Both the position numbers and the translations under genes were made by a program. This document shows, one piece after another, positions 1 through 13,281 of a stretch of 64,000 bases of DNA. Source of the stretch: Silene latifolia (lineage: Eukaryota; Streptophyta; Magnoliopsida; Caryophyllales; Caryophyllaceae). The notes beneath the pieces were generated by a model. That model worked only from the letters and a program-made list of their open reading frames with translations, had not been told where the DNA came from and did not search any database. Where the stretch lies: positions 221,678,292 to 221,742,291 of the forward strand of contig NC_133534.1 of NCBI RefSeq assembly GCF_048544455.1. Direction: 5' to 3'. Within the stretch, counting starts at the first letter, position 1, and the number at the start of each line of letters is the position of its first letter.

Positions 1-63
1 TTGCCTCCATCCCGAGGTAGTCCTCTGAGGATCTACGCCAGTGATAAAGGTTGGTGAACCGAA

Positions 64-1370
64 TTATCTTTTATTAACTTCGTTAATGAGAGGAGTACAT
101 TCTAGAGCAAGACTCCCGACTTGAATTTCATTCTTCGGGTTTGGCAAGAATTCAGAGCAATCCACAAATATTTTCCCGATAAACACCCCTTTCAAGTGAC
201 ATAGGCGGATAAGATGGGAATAATCGACATTGTCTTCGACAGAAACAAAGTTGGCGTGATCGCCAAATGGATTAGTGATGTTATTGGGTTTAACAGTTGG
301 GATCGGGAGTGTTCCATTCTCGATCATGTCTTGAATTTCGTGCTTGATCGATAACACCTTTCAAGTATCATGGCCTTTCCCTTGGTGAAAGGCACAAAGA
401 GGCATTTGGTTTATACCATTTACCTTGTTGATCGGCGGGAGGGTCCGGAGTTGGACCAATAGGCTTTGACTTTCCTTGGGCTATGAGCCTTTGGAGAGCA
501 TATGTATAAGTGCATCCGATATCGGTGAATGCCCTAGGTGTTTGGCGCTGCGACTTCTTAGATTGCCCTTCTAAGAGATTGATGGCTTCATCAATATGGG
601 TCGTTGCTGAGGCCTTGCCCTTAGACGATGAGGCCCCTTGGTACCCTTTCGGCATTTCAGCCTCTGCCATTCTGACATCATCTTCTACCTTTATCCCGAT
701 TCTTATCAATTCTTTGAAAGAGCCAAAATTCTGGTATTTCAGAGCATTGCGGTAAATAGGTCGTAGATTCTTTACGAACTTATCTACCATTTCAACTTCG
801 TCAGGCTTCTTGGCTAATTTCACGTTCTCAGCGCGCCATCTTGCAAGGAATTCAGTAAAGCCTTCTTTTTCTTTCTGTGTCATCACCTCCAATGTTCTTA
901 TGTTGGTTTGAATCTCGACATTATCAGCATAGTGCTTGCAGAACTCCACCGTAATATCTTCGAAAGTGGGGAAGTTCTTAAGGTCCAGATTGTAGAACCA
1001 CGCCTTCGGTGTTCATCCGAGATTGAGCGAAAATTTGAGAGAGCATGTCGGGTACTCCCTTCAGTGCTAAGTACCCCTTATAGGCCTTAACATGGTGGAC
1101 TGGATCTTCTGTGCCCTTAAACTTTGGGATGTCAGTGAGTACCATGTTCGTGGGCAACTTATCCTGCACCGGGGCATAGGCCCTAGCATTCTCATAGTGA
1201 ATGTTCTTCCCCTGGGAGAGTTTCAAACGGTCTTCGATGAACTTGAACCGTTTCTCCAGATCAGTCAGAGGTGGAGGGGAATCTTCACCCAGCTTAGATT
1301 CGATTGCATCCATTCGGGTCATCATGAGGTTCACGGCCTCAGTGAGCTTGTTAACAAAGACATCTTCCAT
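64..1370 (-). pseudogene. Degenerate Ty3/gypsy (Tat-type) gag of a left-truncated element
   Basis: This is the gag region of a minus-strand LTR retrotransposon. It reads from an ATG at 1370, with a short helical N-terminus (MEDVFVNKLTEAVNLMM), through the retrotransposon gag core (FKGTEDPVHHVKAYKGYL; later GFTEFLARWRAENVKLAKK) to a zinc-knuckle-like CAFHQGKGHDT around 365-395. A frameshift near 1000-1012 separates the first about 120 residues from the core. A TGA at about 368 falls inside the zinc-knuckle-like segment, after which the frame stays open to 64. The N-terminal half is normally assembled into virus-like particles in the cytoplasm. This copy cannot make an intact Gag as written. 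Pol would lie to the left of the window. The lineage (Tat/Ogre) is inferred from the gag style and the primer-binding site. Confidence 0.8.
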
Positions 1371-2464
1371 TGCTTGACGTCGGGTTTTGGCGGCCTTTCT
1401 ACAAGAAAACCCGTCGAGTCAATATTTAAAGTAAGAGCCCCTGCACACTTAAGGACACGACCCCAACTTGACTCAAACAAAGACTCGACTTGAGATTGAC
1501 TAACCAGAGGTTCGACTCACGGTTGGATCTAGACCTTGGTTCATTTTAGACTCGACAAAACGACATGACTCAAACTGTCATAAATCGGTTATAAACCGGA
1601 CTTGGTGTGGCCAAACCCGTGATTGGACTAACATAGCCCATAGGTTCGGGTGAAACGCCCTAAATGGCCTAGCTTGGGCGTTTTTGTGGACTATCCTAGA
1701 CCAAAAGGTCGACCAACATGACTCAAGGCCCAAGAGGTGAGCTTGGGTGACCCAACAAGGTCGTGTTCTAGACTCTTAGAACGAAACACACCCGGCCTAA
1801 CACGGCCATGACCTGGACATGACTTGACGCATTTCATGCTTGGTTGAGGTTCGAGAGGCATTTTGGATTGGTTTTGAAAAAAAACGAAAGATTGATTCGA
1901 AAATGATATTTGAAATGGGCAGCATGCCGGCTATAAAAGCTCATTTTGGGCCGAACATTCTAGTCCTATTTGGGCAGCATTCCGCGTTTTTAAAACCATG
2001 CTATTTTGAAAGTAAGTTTTTCAAAAGTTCGGTTTTGAAAAGGACATGGGAAATTTCGAAAAGACTCGGGAAAACAATTTGCACATTGTCATTCTCATGT
2101 TACAAGGATGTATGCTCCTAGACATCTCTAAGTCTCGGCAAGTCTTCTACAAGAAGGTCTATGCCCTCCATCCTTTTGCGGTCTTATAGAGCAAGGTGTC
2201 TTAAGGTAGAGTACCTAGAAGATCGTCCCCACCATCAAGAACCACGCGAGGTGAAGTGGAAGCGAGCAATGTGCAGCTTCCTAGCATAGTGGGACGTCGG
2301 CCCCCACGCATCACGAAGAAACGCTGGGACGGCCCGGGCAAGTCCTTAAGGGTTTATGCATGAATCGTAGCACTATGAGTAATGTTTTACTTTCCAACAC
2401 TTTCTTTTCAAGTTTCACCTCGGAGGAAAAGACCCTAGAAACAAAGTGTAACTAGTCCTCTTTT
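1371..2464 (-). other. Untranslated leader of the left minus-strand retrotransposon
   Basis: About 1.1 kb between the gag start and the primer-binding site. No open frame is convincing on either strand. Ogre-type elements usually carry an extra ORF upstream of gag, and I see no intact one here. Confidence 0.5.
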
Positions 2465-2478
2465 CCCAAGAGTCGCCA
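2465..2478 (-). promoter_or_regulatory. Primer-binding site of the left Tat/Ogre-like element
   Basis: On the minus strand this reads TGGCGACTCTTGGG, 6 nt after the LTR terminus. It resembles the TGGCGACTC... primer-binding sites I associate with Ogre/Tat elements. I did not check it against a tRNA set. Confidence 0.6.
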
Positions 2479-2484
2479 AAAGCG

Positions 2485-5400
2485 TGGACAAGGCCCGGGG
2501 AAGCGCGTCGCGGGATCCACACTAGGCATAATCGACTCGAGGTTCTTTCGAATCGAATTAAGACAAATTAGAGTCGCCACCAAGTTTTTTGGGAACTTGG
2601 AACCGTTCAAGTCAACTTTACACCTTTCATCGAAAAGCATAAAGCCAATCGACTACGAGTGATTAAAGATAAAGACTTGTACCCTATATCACTCAATTTG
2701 AATGACTCTCGTAATCCAATGGTATTTAGACGGATCCACAAACCATAGATCTTGAGTAAGGGGTGAGGGTACGTGTTAGGAAGCCCATAAGGACACCTAA
2801 CCCCGCCCGTCGATAACGGCCTCTACTAAGTCAAGTGTCGGAGTTCAAACAAGGTCATAACTACTACGATATATGATATGCAAACATCGTTTTAAAACCC
2901 TAACATGTGACAACAATTTCTATGTCGTTTAATGCATGAATATTAACTTTGTCAAAGTTGTTTTAGCATGTTGGTTGATTTGAAATAAAAGATGCGCAAA
3001 CACGGCTTAGGAGGAATGGGGGAGCCATTGGGATCTATCCTATTACAACCTAGGCATTTCATGCCGACACAACGAGAAATAAATTACAACTCAATCTAAT
3101 TACAACAACTATCGTAATTACTTTGACTCAGATTACAATACAAACTAACAAAATACAACTTAAACTATTAAGTCTTAATAAACGAAACAAATGTAAACAA
3201 AAAAAGCTAAAGCTAAGTTAGACTAATTAAAGATGTTAGCCGAATTACTAGTTAATAAACAAATTAGATTAGAATTAAACTAATTAAATTAAAATAAATA
3301 AGTACAAAGGCTTGAAATAAATTAGGTACAACTTATTAATTAAATTGAACCCAACTTATTAAAATTATTCACCAATCCATATTTATTAAAATAGGATTAG
3401 TAAACAATTAAAGAAACAAAAGAAGAAAAGAAACTAAAACTGGCAGACCCGTGCAGTGCACGGATCAGAAGTCAGACAGACCCGTGCAAGGCACGGTTTT
3501 TGGAGAAAAGCAAAGTTAATTATGTTTTAATTACGAAATCAGTAAAATAAATTACGAAAAAATTCATTAAATTAAATTTACAGATTTTGAACCATAAAAG
3601 ATAATTAAAATGACTTTTAAAAAATTAGAAATAAATAAAACAAATTAAAGGTTAATTAATTACAAATTGAATTAAATAAATACGAACTAGGTTAGGTACA
3701 ATTCTAAATCGTCAACGAGTGCAAATGGAAAGGTGTTAAGCACGCACTTCCATGCTAGCGAGAAAATTAGTGAAAGGGAAGATGAATTCAATTAAGTTAC
3801 AGAATTGTTAATCGGTTTTTAAAGCTATGTCGATGTACCCTAATGTGTCTAATTAGGTTATCAAATTGATCTAATGTCATCTAAATAAGTTATATGTTAA
3901 CAATCAGAGGTCATACTAACATGTGACGGGTCCTAAGGTGGGTCGAATCACACGAAACAAAAGAGGGGTCAAAAGCGAAGAGCGAAGTTAGAACTCGTTT
4001 TATTAATGCCCTACCTTGAACACGAGGATATGTAAATGAGACGGGGGTGTACGACCGACTGATGTAGCGGTTTCTTTCCCATCTCAAGTCAACACGGGTG
4101 TTCATGGTGGTACTTTAACTCATACTCGGACTAAACTAGTTTCATAGTTAATTAAACAATAAATAAAAAGCGATAAAAAAACAAAACAAACTATAAGAAA
4201 AACAAACATAAAAACGAAATAAAAAAAGGAGAAAGAGGAGAATTTGATGCACCCTCAACCTACATGTATCGTTGACACCGTCTTGGGTCGTAATCGATGG
4301 TAGATTTTATCTCGAGAGGCCGTCGTCGACGAAGAAACGAAGCAAACACGCGTTTTTGGCAAATCTGGACAGCAACTTTCAAACAATGATTTCTCCCTCG
4401 TTTCACGATGAAAATTCGATTTAAAAGATGTTTTGAAAACTAGAAAGAGAGGAAAACAGAGATCTTAAATCAACCCCTGCTCGTTTTGAGTTATTGGGCA
4501 CGAAAAACGAGCACAAACAGAACTGGAAACACAGGAACAAACCGCGAAAACAGAGTGTATAACACTCTGTTTTTCGAGGGATTTCGTGTACTCTCAAGGG
4601 CAATTTGGCTCGTAAATCTTTGTCTAATGTGTAGATGGATGTTGTATGGTTAATTAGGAACAAGAAACTCGAGTTTTGATGGAGGTTTGAAGGAGGAACG
4701 AATTGTTTTTCGAAGAGGACACACAAACTATTTCAGTTTGGATGTCGGTTTTGTGGAGGGTTTTTGAGAGGCAATTAGGGTTTGTTTATGAGGTTTAAAG
4801 CTTGTGAGTGAAGGTAGGATGTATGGAGAACTTAGAGGAATGAATGTATGGTGAAGGGTGGGTATTTATAAGGAGTTAAAGTAGGGTAAAAGGGAGGAGA
4901 GGCAGTCGGGCCTGTTTGCACATAGCTGCTGTCCAGCAGCTTTTGGGAGGTTTTCTAGGGTTTGTATGGGGGGTTTTCTTGGTGGTTAAGGTAAGGTAAT
5001 ATGGGTAGGACATTAGGGTATGGGTTAGGGTTAATGGGCACGCGTTTTGGTGGTGTTTGGAGCGGGTTTTGGACTCGGGTTTGAGCTGCAAAACAGGAGG
5101 GGCTGTTTCGTGTTTTGCGGGCTGGTTGGGGGTTATTTGGGGCATGATTTGGGCCGTGGTTATGGGGGTTCGAACAGGGGTGGATGGGTAGAGGCTTAGG
5201 TTGGTTAGTGTACTCGAGATTCGTGCCAATTCGTAAAGAAAACGGGCTCAAAAACCGAGCTAAAATCGAGCTCAAGAACGTGCTTCTAAAACGAGTTTTC
5301 TTCGCTTTTAAAATCGATTTTTCAAATCAATTAACACATTAAAATAAATGATTTTTCAAATCAAATATATTCATAAAATGATTTTTCAAATCAATTATTT

Positions 5401-5702
5401 ATTTTATTTTCAATAAAATAAACTTGGGAAAATAAATTCAAAATAAAATAAAATAAATTGAATTCACCTCAAAAAAACCATAATTTAAATATCATTTAAA
5501 ATAATAAAATGAACTCACTAAAAAAACATTAATTTAAATATCATTTAAATTAATAAAATACTTCATCGACGACGCCCATTCTACATCGTAAAACGAACCC
5601 AAATAATGACAATGACAACTAAAGAATACATGTGTCCTATCATCATCGGGTGTTTGTCGGGTTCTCTGTAAATTCCAATATCGACGGATACGGGTATCTA
5701 CA
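2485..5702 (-). repeat. 5' LTR of the left Tat/Ogre-like retrotransposon (about 3.2 kb)
   Basis: On the minus strand the repeat starts TGTAGATACCCGTATCCG (5702 downwards) and ends ...CCTTGTCCA (2485), just before the primer-binding site. The termini are the usual TG...CA. A stretch at about 2575-2830 (GTCGCCACCAA, then GTAAGGGGTGAGGGTACG and CCTCTACTAA) is clearly related to 57910-58160, showing that two elements of the same broad family flank the window in the same orientation. No matching 3' LTR is inside the window. The repeat is AT-rich and has no plausible gene. Confidence 0.75.
4863..4870 (-). promoter_or_regulatory. Candidate LTR TATA box
   Basis: TATAAATA on the minus strand, about 830 bp into the LTR from its 5' terminus. 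This is a plausible U3 position for the retrotransposon promoter. Confidence 0.4.
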
Positions 5703-5746
5703 GCAGTAATAATGCATGCACAGTGATGGCAGTAATAATGCATGCA
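5703..5746. repeat. 18-bp direct repeat at the LTR edge
   Basis: GCAGTAATAATGCATGCA occurs twice (5703-5720 and 5729-5746) separated by CAGTGATG, immediately outside the LTR terminus. Confidence 0.8.
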
Positions 5747-5789
5747 TCTAGTAATATTTTTTTTTATTTTTTTATTTTTTTAAGAACAA

Positions 5790-6061
5790 ACAACAACGGT
5801 TATTTATTAAAAAACCGTTGTCTTTAGTTATAACAACGGTTTTGTATAATACAACCGTTGTTATAACTTTCCCCCCAAAATTGAGTCACACTTTTCACAA
5901 CGGGTTTGTATACTTAAAACCGTTGTTAATAGTTTTAACAACGGGTTCCTTAAGAAATCCAACCGTTGTTAAAACCTTTTACAACGGACGCTTTAACAAC
6001 GTCCGCTTTTTTATATAACAACGGTTTTTAACCGTTGTTATAGCCTGTATCTGTAGTAGTG
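5790..6061. mobile_element. CACTA (En/Spm-like) transposon end fragment
   Basis: The right edge reads TGTAGTAGTG, which is CACTACTACA in reverse complement, the standard CACTA terminus. It is preceded by many direct and inverted CAACGGTT/AACCGTTG subterminal repeats, as expected for the transposase-binding region. No matching left terminus or transposase is present, so this is a truncated or very short non-autonomous copy abutting the retrotransposon LTR. Confidence 0.7.
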
Positions 6062-8144
6062 TTAGACAGACTTATAATTAGCAGATAGAACACGTTTGTC
6101 TCCCTGTGGATTCGAACCCGACTACCTCTACTGCATTAGTTTAGGCCGGTTGATTTATTTTTAATAGGTGTGCGATTTAGCCTGTCAATGAAGTCGAAAT
6201 GTGTCCCAAATATTTTGGAGGATTCAAAATATGTGGCCAACTCAAGTAAAAATGATAACATGGGAAATCAACGGGGACGACGAAGATTAACACGCTTTCC
6301 AAGGTTGTCCAAGTCGATTATGGAGTTGCTCTATAATTTAGTTTCTTAATTTCAGTTTTTCTTATTCTAGTTAATAAATTTTAGTCAGTTATTTCCTTAT
6401 TGTTTATTTCCTAATCTTAGCAAGTAGAAATAAGGTAAGTTGTATTATGGTAAGAATCGAACATGGGAAGTTATTTCCTAATTAGTTTTTAGGAGTCTCT
6501 AAGTCATCTATTTAGTATAAATAGGAGTTAATACGTGCATTTTATATAGTCTTTTTGAGCCTCTTATGCACATATTTCTATGTAAGTCCCGTAGTTTTAG
6601 GCTACAAAATGCTCCGAATATTCTACTTTAGTTCGTTTGGTTTTAATTGCAGGAATGGACCCGAAAGTAGCGGAATCATGCCTTTCATTGCCCCTTTAGC
6701 TTGTGTTTACGGAGATGGAAGAATCGGAGCGGAATTACTATCGCCTCGAGAAGCGTGAAGTCGTCTCGAAAGCCAAATCAACGAGCTATGTGCAGATTCA
6801 GTGGTGATTGACTCGATCGAAGGCTTTTGCTAGCCTAACTGTTCGATCGAGAGCATATGGATGCTGAGAAGACCTCGATCAAGACCCTGCTAAGCTAGAT
6901 CGAGAGGTGCTAAAATGCTTTTCCTCGATCGAGAAGAAGAAGTTCTCGATCGAGAGGTTTTGGCTGAAGATTACTCGATCGAGTTGTTTCAATGTACTCG
7001 ATCGAGTACTTTGTTGTCTGATGTGATATTTTCCTGCGAGAACTTGTTTATTTAATATCTCAGGTTTAATAAAATATATCTCCTATGAATAGGAGAGACG
7101 TAATTGGGTTTAGGCATCTCTTAATTTATCATTTTTCATTCCGTTTTCAGCATTAATCTTGTTCGACGTTACTTTGCTCGACCTTTCCGGATCTTAAACT
7201 TTTGTAATCCTTCTTTACTTTTTCTAGTCAATTTAATTCTCCTTTGTACACTTTAATCCTTGTCGTTAATTACTATTTTAATTAGTTTTGCTATTGGTTT
7301 ATGTTATTCCTTCTTAATCATCTCTTTATAATGTTTTCTATGGCTTTATTAATCTTTGTTAGTATTATTATCGCCATGAGTAGCTAATTCCCTTGTTGCT
7401 AAGATTATGGGAGCCATGATAGTAAAGTAACAATGTTATAATTAGATTAGGAGGTTTACATGTGAGAATTATTTCATAGCAATTTAATTGTAATCGTTTA
7501 GTTGAGTACGCGCTTTTAAACTAATTAATCCGGTTAAGTTCAGACCTAGATCGGAAGATTGGAATGAATAGACCTGTTATGAACAATAGACTACACTAAT
7601 GAGGGCGGAACTAAGTTAGTAGTATTTTAGAGTGGATAGCAGATCGGAATGACCTTTCCTTTATCTTTCTCACAACAGACCGACTGGCCTTACCTTTAGC
7701 AGAATTGTGTGATATCATGCTGAACCGACATCCTGGCATTCCTCTCTCTAATTGATCACATCTTACTTCGCTCTTATTTGTTTTTATTGTTATTTCTCTT
7801 ATTGCCCTATTTTCAGTTTAGTAATTTAGAAAGCAAATCAAAACCCCCACTTTGTGACCGTGACAGACTAGAATAACAAGTAGATAGTGATCGCCTCCCT
7901 GTGGAGTACGATACCCGACTTACCTCTACTATATTAATTAGAGCTGGTTGGTTTATTTTTGATAGGGTTGCGACAGCCGTGTCAGGAGTCTTTGTATTCA
8001 GTTTTTAAGCATTGGAGTTTGAGAATTAATACAAGAGTTTCTTGTTGTGTGCTTATTGCTTGCGAGTTATAAGTTAATTATTTCTTCCTTGCTAGGTTGA
8101 GATTTTAGTGTGATTTGATCCTTGCGAGGTGAGAGCCACCATTC
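6062..8144. repeat. LTR-like retrotransposon remnants
   Basis: Two related blocks, about 6098-6192 and 7888-7984, share CTCCCTGTGGA...CCCGACT(T)ACCTCTACT and finish in a TGTCA-like edge. This arrangement is typical of the 3' part of some plant gypsy LTRs. The 1.8 kb between them has no intact coding frame. The stretch 7985-8144 looks like another old LTR leader. I could not define complete LTR boundaries or target duplications. Confidence 0.4.
6811..7007. repeat. Cluster of CTCGATCGAG palindromes
   Basis: At least six exact or near copies of the 10-bp palindrome CTCGATCGAG, several flanked by A and T, lie within about 200 bp inside the LTR-like remnant. Confidence 0.8.
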
Positions 8145-8835
<691 letters not shown>

Positions 8836-9563
8836 AGTCAATTATCGATTACTCCACCAACTTTCCATTGTTTTTCACATACTCCCACTTTAATTTTTTT
8901 TAAATTCCACCCATATTATTTGCTCAGGTCAAAATTTGTACCCAACACATTTTTCTGGTAAAAGTTTTATAAGACGACTATTTTGCCCCTGCGATTTTTC
9001 ATTTACTTGACGCAATTCATCTTTTTAACCTTATTTTCCCTTAAATCCCCACCAAAATTTCAGCCTAATTTCTTGTTGATTGAAGGTTCCTAAATTGAAA
9101 GATTGTTCACCAATCACCAAATTAGCATCAACCGTAAAAAATATTAAAGAAAGAACAATACTATTGCGCGTAAAATTGAATAAATTGCACACAACGAAAT
9201 AAAACAAAACAATGTGGAATAACTTACCATGATTATAAGCTTTTGGAATTAAATTGAGGATATAATTTTTAGAGGAAGATGAGAGAGAATCAAAATCAAA
9301 ATATATTTGTTATAACATAAAGAAGGAAAAAGGGGAAATAACATAATAAACTTAATAAAAGAAGCAAGTGCAAAATCATCAAAAATTTAGTGTTTTAACC
9401 AAAAAATTTGAATTTTGAGGAAAAATGGTTTGAAAGGGATATTGGGTACAAATTATGAATGAGAAAATATTATGGGTGTAATGTTAAAAAAAATTGACGT
9501 GAGAGTAAGTGAAAAAGTGATATATTGGTAGAAGTAACCTTATTTAGTAAGTGATAATTGACT
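8836..9563. mobile_element. Non-autonomous TIR element, 0.73 kb (family shared with 52452-53580)
   Basis: The two ends are long imperfect inverted repeats of roughly 110 bp. The left end starts AGTCAATTATC and continues through ACCAACTTTCC, TTTTTCACATACTCCCAC, a T-run, CACCCATA and TTTGTACCC. The right end read in reverse complement has the same blocks in the same order. There is no transposase. The long degenerate TIRs suggest a Mutator-like or foldback MITE. A 9-bp target duplication was not obvious. Confidence 0.65.
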
Positions 9564-9903
9564 CTAGTTTGAAACCAACATAAAAATTCCAATTAGTTTC
9601 CCAAATAACCTTATTTAGTAAAAAAAAAAAAAATCAGAATTACTTTTTCACATACGAATTTTACTATTTTACATACACTTTATCATTAACTTTCCATCTA
9701 ATACCTTTTCAATATTTACAAAAAAAATGCACCACCCTCATTCCCTCCCTCCATTTCCTCACCGTCTGCCATTCCCCTCCTCTAATGGTGGTTCTAAGAA
9801 ACGCTACTGTTTCAAATATTACACAAAATCCAATTTTATAATGTTATCACTATTATATTGGCCACTAAATTTTTTTTAAACAAATATAAATCTTGAAGTA
9901 TTC
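9564..9903. other. Left half of a MITE-like sequence interrupted by the LTR array
   Basis: From about 9634 (TCAGAATTACTTTTTCACAT) the sequence resembles, in inverted orientation, the block ending at 24683. The two halves are separated by the LTR array and its ACATT duplication. Nothing coding is seen. Confidence 0.4.
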
Positions 9904-9908
9904 ACATT

Positions 9909-12124
9909 TGTAACACCCCCGTTTATTTAAGGGCCTGAACTAGGACTCCTCAGATAAATGACGGTGTTACCATCTCGGTTTCCCGAGGTAGTGAATAACA
10001 AATTAAACTCCAAGGCAACTTATATAAATCCTTTAACTTAATTACTACAACTTCTTTTACAACAACTATAAAGAACTACATAAATGGAAGTGGAAGTCTT
10101 CTAAATAATGATCTAACTACTATGTCTTCTGATCCAGTGTCTCACGCCCATCAAGCTCCCGTCCTATCTTTTAAACCTGTCAAGTCTGCTCCCCATAAAA
10201 CGGTTCATCACAGGTGTTCACGAATACACAGGGTCAACCACGAGGTTGAGTAGGGAAAACAATAAAACAGTAAATATGATATGCATGATACTCCGTCACC
10301 TCCATCTCCATCTCAACTCATCACACACAACCCAAGACGCCCTTGACCATACCGATCCCCGGTAGACTATATATATCGACCGTAGTCGATCCGCCCGCTC
10401 GCATGACGGAGGACACCAGGGCAAGTCTGCAGAACCCGCTGGGCCTTATCACAACATCACACCGTATCTCAACATCGTCACCACCACATCATCCTCCAAC
10501 TCCAATGCATATGCAATGCTCGATAATCAATGCAACATGATATGTATATCAATGAATGAAATCATGCCGCCTATCGAAATAACATAATCAACACGAACAG
10601 TTGATCAACCACACTCCAAAGTATATGAATCATAACATAAATTACAACCACGCACAAGTCATCGATCACAGCTCGGTCACATGTAACACAACAACTCAAC
10701 ACAATTTAACAACACCGGTAAGTCAAGTGTATTTCCCTACCTCGGATCTGCAGTCAAATAGTCGGGTGCTCAGTAATATTTCCACAACAATTCGCCCTAC
10801 GAAAGGTAAATAAATGATAATTGATTACTTAACTATTCTCGTTCCCAAAATAGAAATTTACCAAAAATAGAAACTTTCCAGATATAGAAACTTTTCTCTT
10901 TTAACAATCCCGACACAAAACCTGTTTCCAATTATTTAAACGACTCGGGAATTAAATTTAAATAGCTAATGTGATAATAAAATATTAAACGAATTAAACG
11001 TTTTAAGAAGACCCGAATCAAACATAAAACAATTCAAGCATCCCGACTCAAACCCGTCTTTAATCATTTTAATGCACTCGGGAATTAATTAATTAATTTA
11101 GAATACGACCCATAACGAAATATAACGATTAAATTATGAAAACCCGCTTCAAAACCAAAACAGCCCAAGCATCCACACAACCCCCTTCCCACGCTCTCAC
11201 CCGCCACCACAGGCCACCACGAGGCCGTGGCAACCACCGCCCGTGGTCCCCACTTCAACCCAACCACCAACGGCCACCCCCACGGGGTTGCCGCCGGCGG
11301 TTCAAACCAGGGCCGCCATTTGGCATGGTTCACCACCACGCATCACCAACACCCCTCGTTCTCCACCTGCCACCACCGTAACCATTAATCAACCACTGCC
11401 CAAACAACCACCCGTCAACTCGCTGCCAACCCACGCACCCAGACACCACAAAGACCACCGTTTCGACCTCCCCTAGTCCACGGTGGTGCCACCCAAACCT
11501 TACCCCTCTAAAACCCCTTTGAAACCAAAACCAAACCCGTTTTGCCACCCCTGTCATTTGCCGCCTTTTACCGTCCATATTACCACCTAAGACCACCCCA
11601 ACAACCACCAGGACACTCGCCTCACACCACTCTACTCCTATACCCCTTCGACAACCACCATAAACGCCCCTGTAAGACACGAAACAACGCCCAACAACTC
11701 GACGAAAGAGGAGAAGGGTTGCGCTCTTACCTTTTTCGCCGCCACGCCGCCGCCGGGGTTGCCACCGGACGTCGACAACCACCCCTAGATCTTCCTTGCT
11801 GCGCTGCCAACACTCACACTCACTCTCCCTCTCTCGATTTGCGTGAAGGTGAGTTATGGGGGCGAAAAGAGGTGGGCGGTTGAGGGAATAGGGTTTAGAA
11901 ATGTTAGGGTAAGATTAGGTTAAATTTAGGTTAGATGATAAATGGGTCATGGGTATGGGTAACGTGATATGGGTCATGGGTATGGGTAACGTGATATGTA
12001 AATGGGTAAGTTATCGTTCAGTTAAACCCGTCTCAACAAGTTTACGAGTAACTTGGTCTTACGATATCAACACGACTACACAATTACTCGACTCGATAAA
12101 CAATATAAAATACGGGGTATTACA
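9909..12124 (-). repeat. LARD LTR copy 1 (3' LTR in element orientation)
   Basis: Plus-strand TGTAACACCCCCG...GGGGTATTACA, 2216 bp. It contains a GC-rich block at about 11160-11870 that is open in several frames on both strands, but the frames differ between copies, so I do not call genes in it. An early ATGGGTAAC...CATGGGTATGGG duplication occurs near 11945-12000. Confidence 0.9.
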
Positions 12125-12140
12125 GTCTTCCCCCCTTAAA
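12125..12140 (-). promoter_or_regulatory. Polypurine tract, LARD copy 1
   Basis: On the minus strand this is TTTAAGGGGGGAAGAC directly before the LTR's TGTAATACC start, the expected plus-strand primer position. The same sequence recurs at 18203-18218. Confidence 0.8.
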
Positions 12141-12912
12141 ATGAACTTCGTCCCGAAGTTCGCTCATCTACCAAACCTCCAAGTATCGCCGTGGTTACCA
12201 AAACAGATTTTTCTAGTACAAGAACTCATGATCTTAAGCGGGTGAAACGGAATGTTACATTCTACCCTCCTAAAAAGAAAGTTACGTCCCGGAACTTACT
12301 TCATGCACCTAACACCACTCATGAACTCATGCAACTATCGAGCACCATAAACAAAGAATCGATTACACAACATAGAGAACTCATTTGTATGGGTACCACG
12401 CGGCGAAACATCAGCTTGAACAAACCTACGATCTACAACTTGATCAAAACCCCAATCTATAAACAAGTGGAGCATAAACATTAAGATTTTACAATCCTAC
12501 CCAACTAAAAAACATGGTTACGTCCTCGTAACCCCTTTTCAATTTTCATATACATATGCAACAAAATCACTATCAACAACATGTGAGTAAAAGAACACAT
12601 GATAAGAGGTTTCGCAGTAACATTAAGTCGAAAACAAGGTTTTATTATGGAATTAACTGATTGTCAACAAGTAACACTTATTACTTAGCTCATGCTTGAC
12701 TTAAAACACAACATCAAACTAAAAGAACAACAAGAAGGAACCAAAGGTTTACACTGTTTCATAACAGACCGACCATGGTGTTACTAGTCCTAACCTAACG
12801 GTCCTTAGGTCGCGCTTCCTCGATTCTCGGTGACTTCTATGCCATTCCCTTTTCGGTTCACCTCTTCCCGAAGTCGGCATGGGTGGTTGGTCGTACTTTC
12901 GGCATCGATACA

Positions 12913-13281
12913 TTAGCGTAAAATTCGTGTCTCGGGTTGCCGATATAAAGTCGAAGGTATGTTCGGGCGGGTATTTGGCCCCGCCGCGATGGTGGGGTCA
13001 CGGAATAGCCTCATGCGGTGGGTGGACAACTCTCTCATGTAGAAGCGCTTGCTTTGTCCTTTAGTATACAGAGTCGGGATAGAATCGATAAGGGTATATG
13101 CTCTTAATCGAGTATTAGTTAAATACTCGGGGTGCCCATTATGGCCATACATGTCCATGGCAAAGACAAAGTCTCTCACAATGTTCATTAAAGTCAGCAT
13201 CAAGTGACATGTAACAGTCTTGCGGGTGTACATTGTAGGGATCCATCCTACAAAATGGGAAGTTAACAAATTAAGACACAA
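12913..13281 (-). CDS. Short conserved frame in the LARD internal region, unknown function (copy 1)
   Basis: A 122-codon minus-strand frame near the 3' end of the element. Its middle (MDMYGHNGHPEYLTNT) and C-terminal part (RELSTHRMRLFRDPT) are preserved in the second array unit. The N-terminal part differs because of frame changes between the copies. I recognise no family. It may be a remnant of the parent element's coding region. Since LARDs are defined by loss of coding, real translation is doubtful. Confidence 0.25.
   Translation of the reverse strand: MCLNLLTSHFVGWIPTMYTRKTVTCHLMLTLMNIVRDFVFAMDMYGHNGHPEYLTNTRLRAYTLIDSIPTLYTKGQSKRFYMRELSTHRMRLFRDPTIAAGPNTRPNIPSTLYRQPETRILR

Noticed and set aside
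4960-5040. GGGTTTAGGG-like and TTAGGG phrases suggesting telomeric repeats
   Set aside because: Irregular and few; they lie inside the LTR.
11085-11883. Pro-, Arg- and Gly-rich open frames on both strands in the LARD LTR (also 17153-17969 and 23283-23964)
   Set aside because: GC-rich LTR sequence is open in several frames, and the frames change between nearly identical copies, with no recognisable domain.
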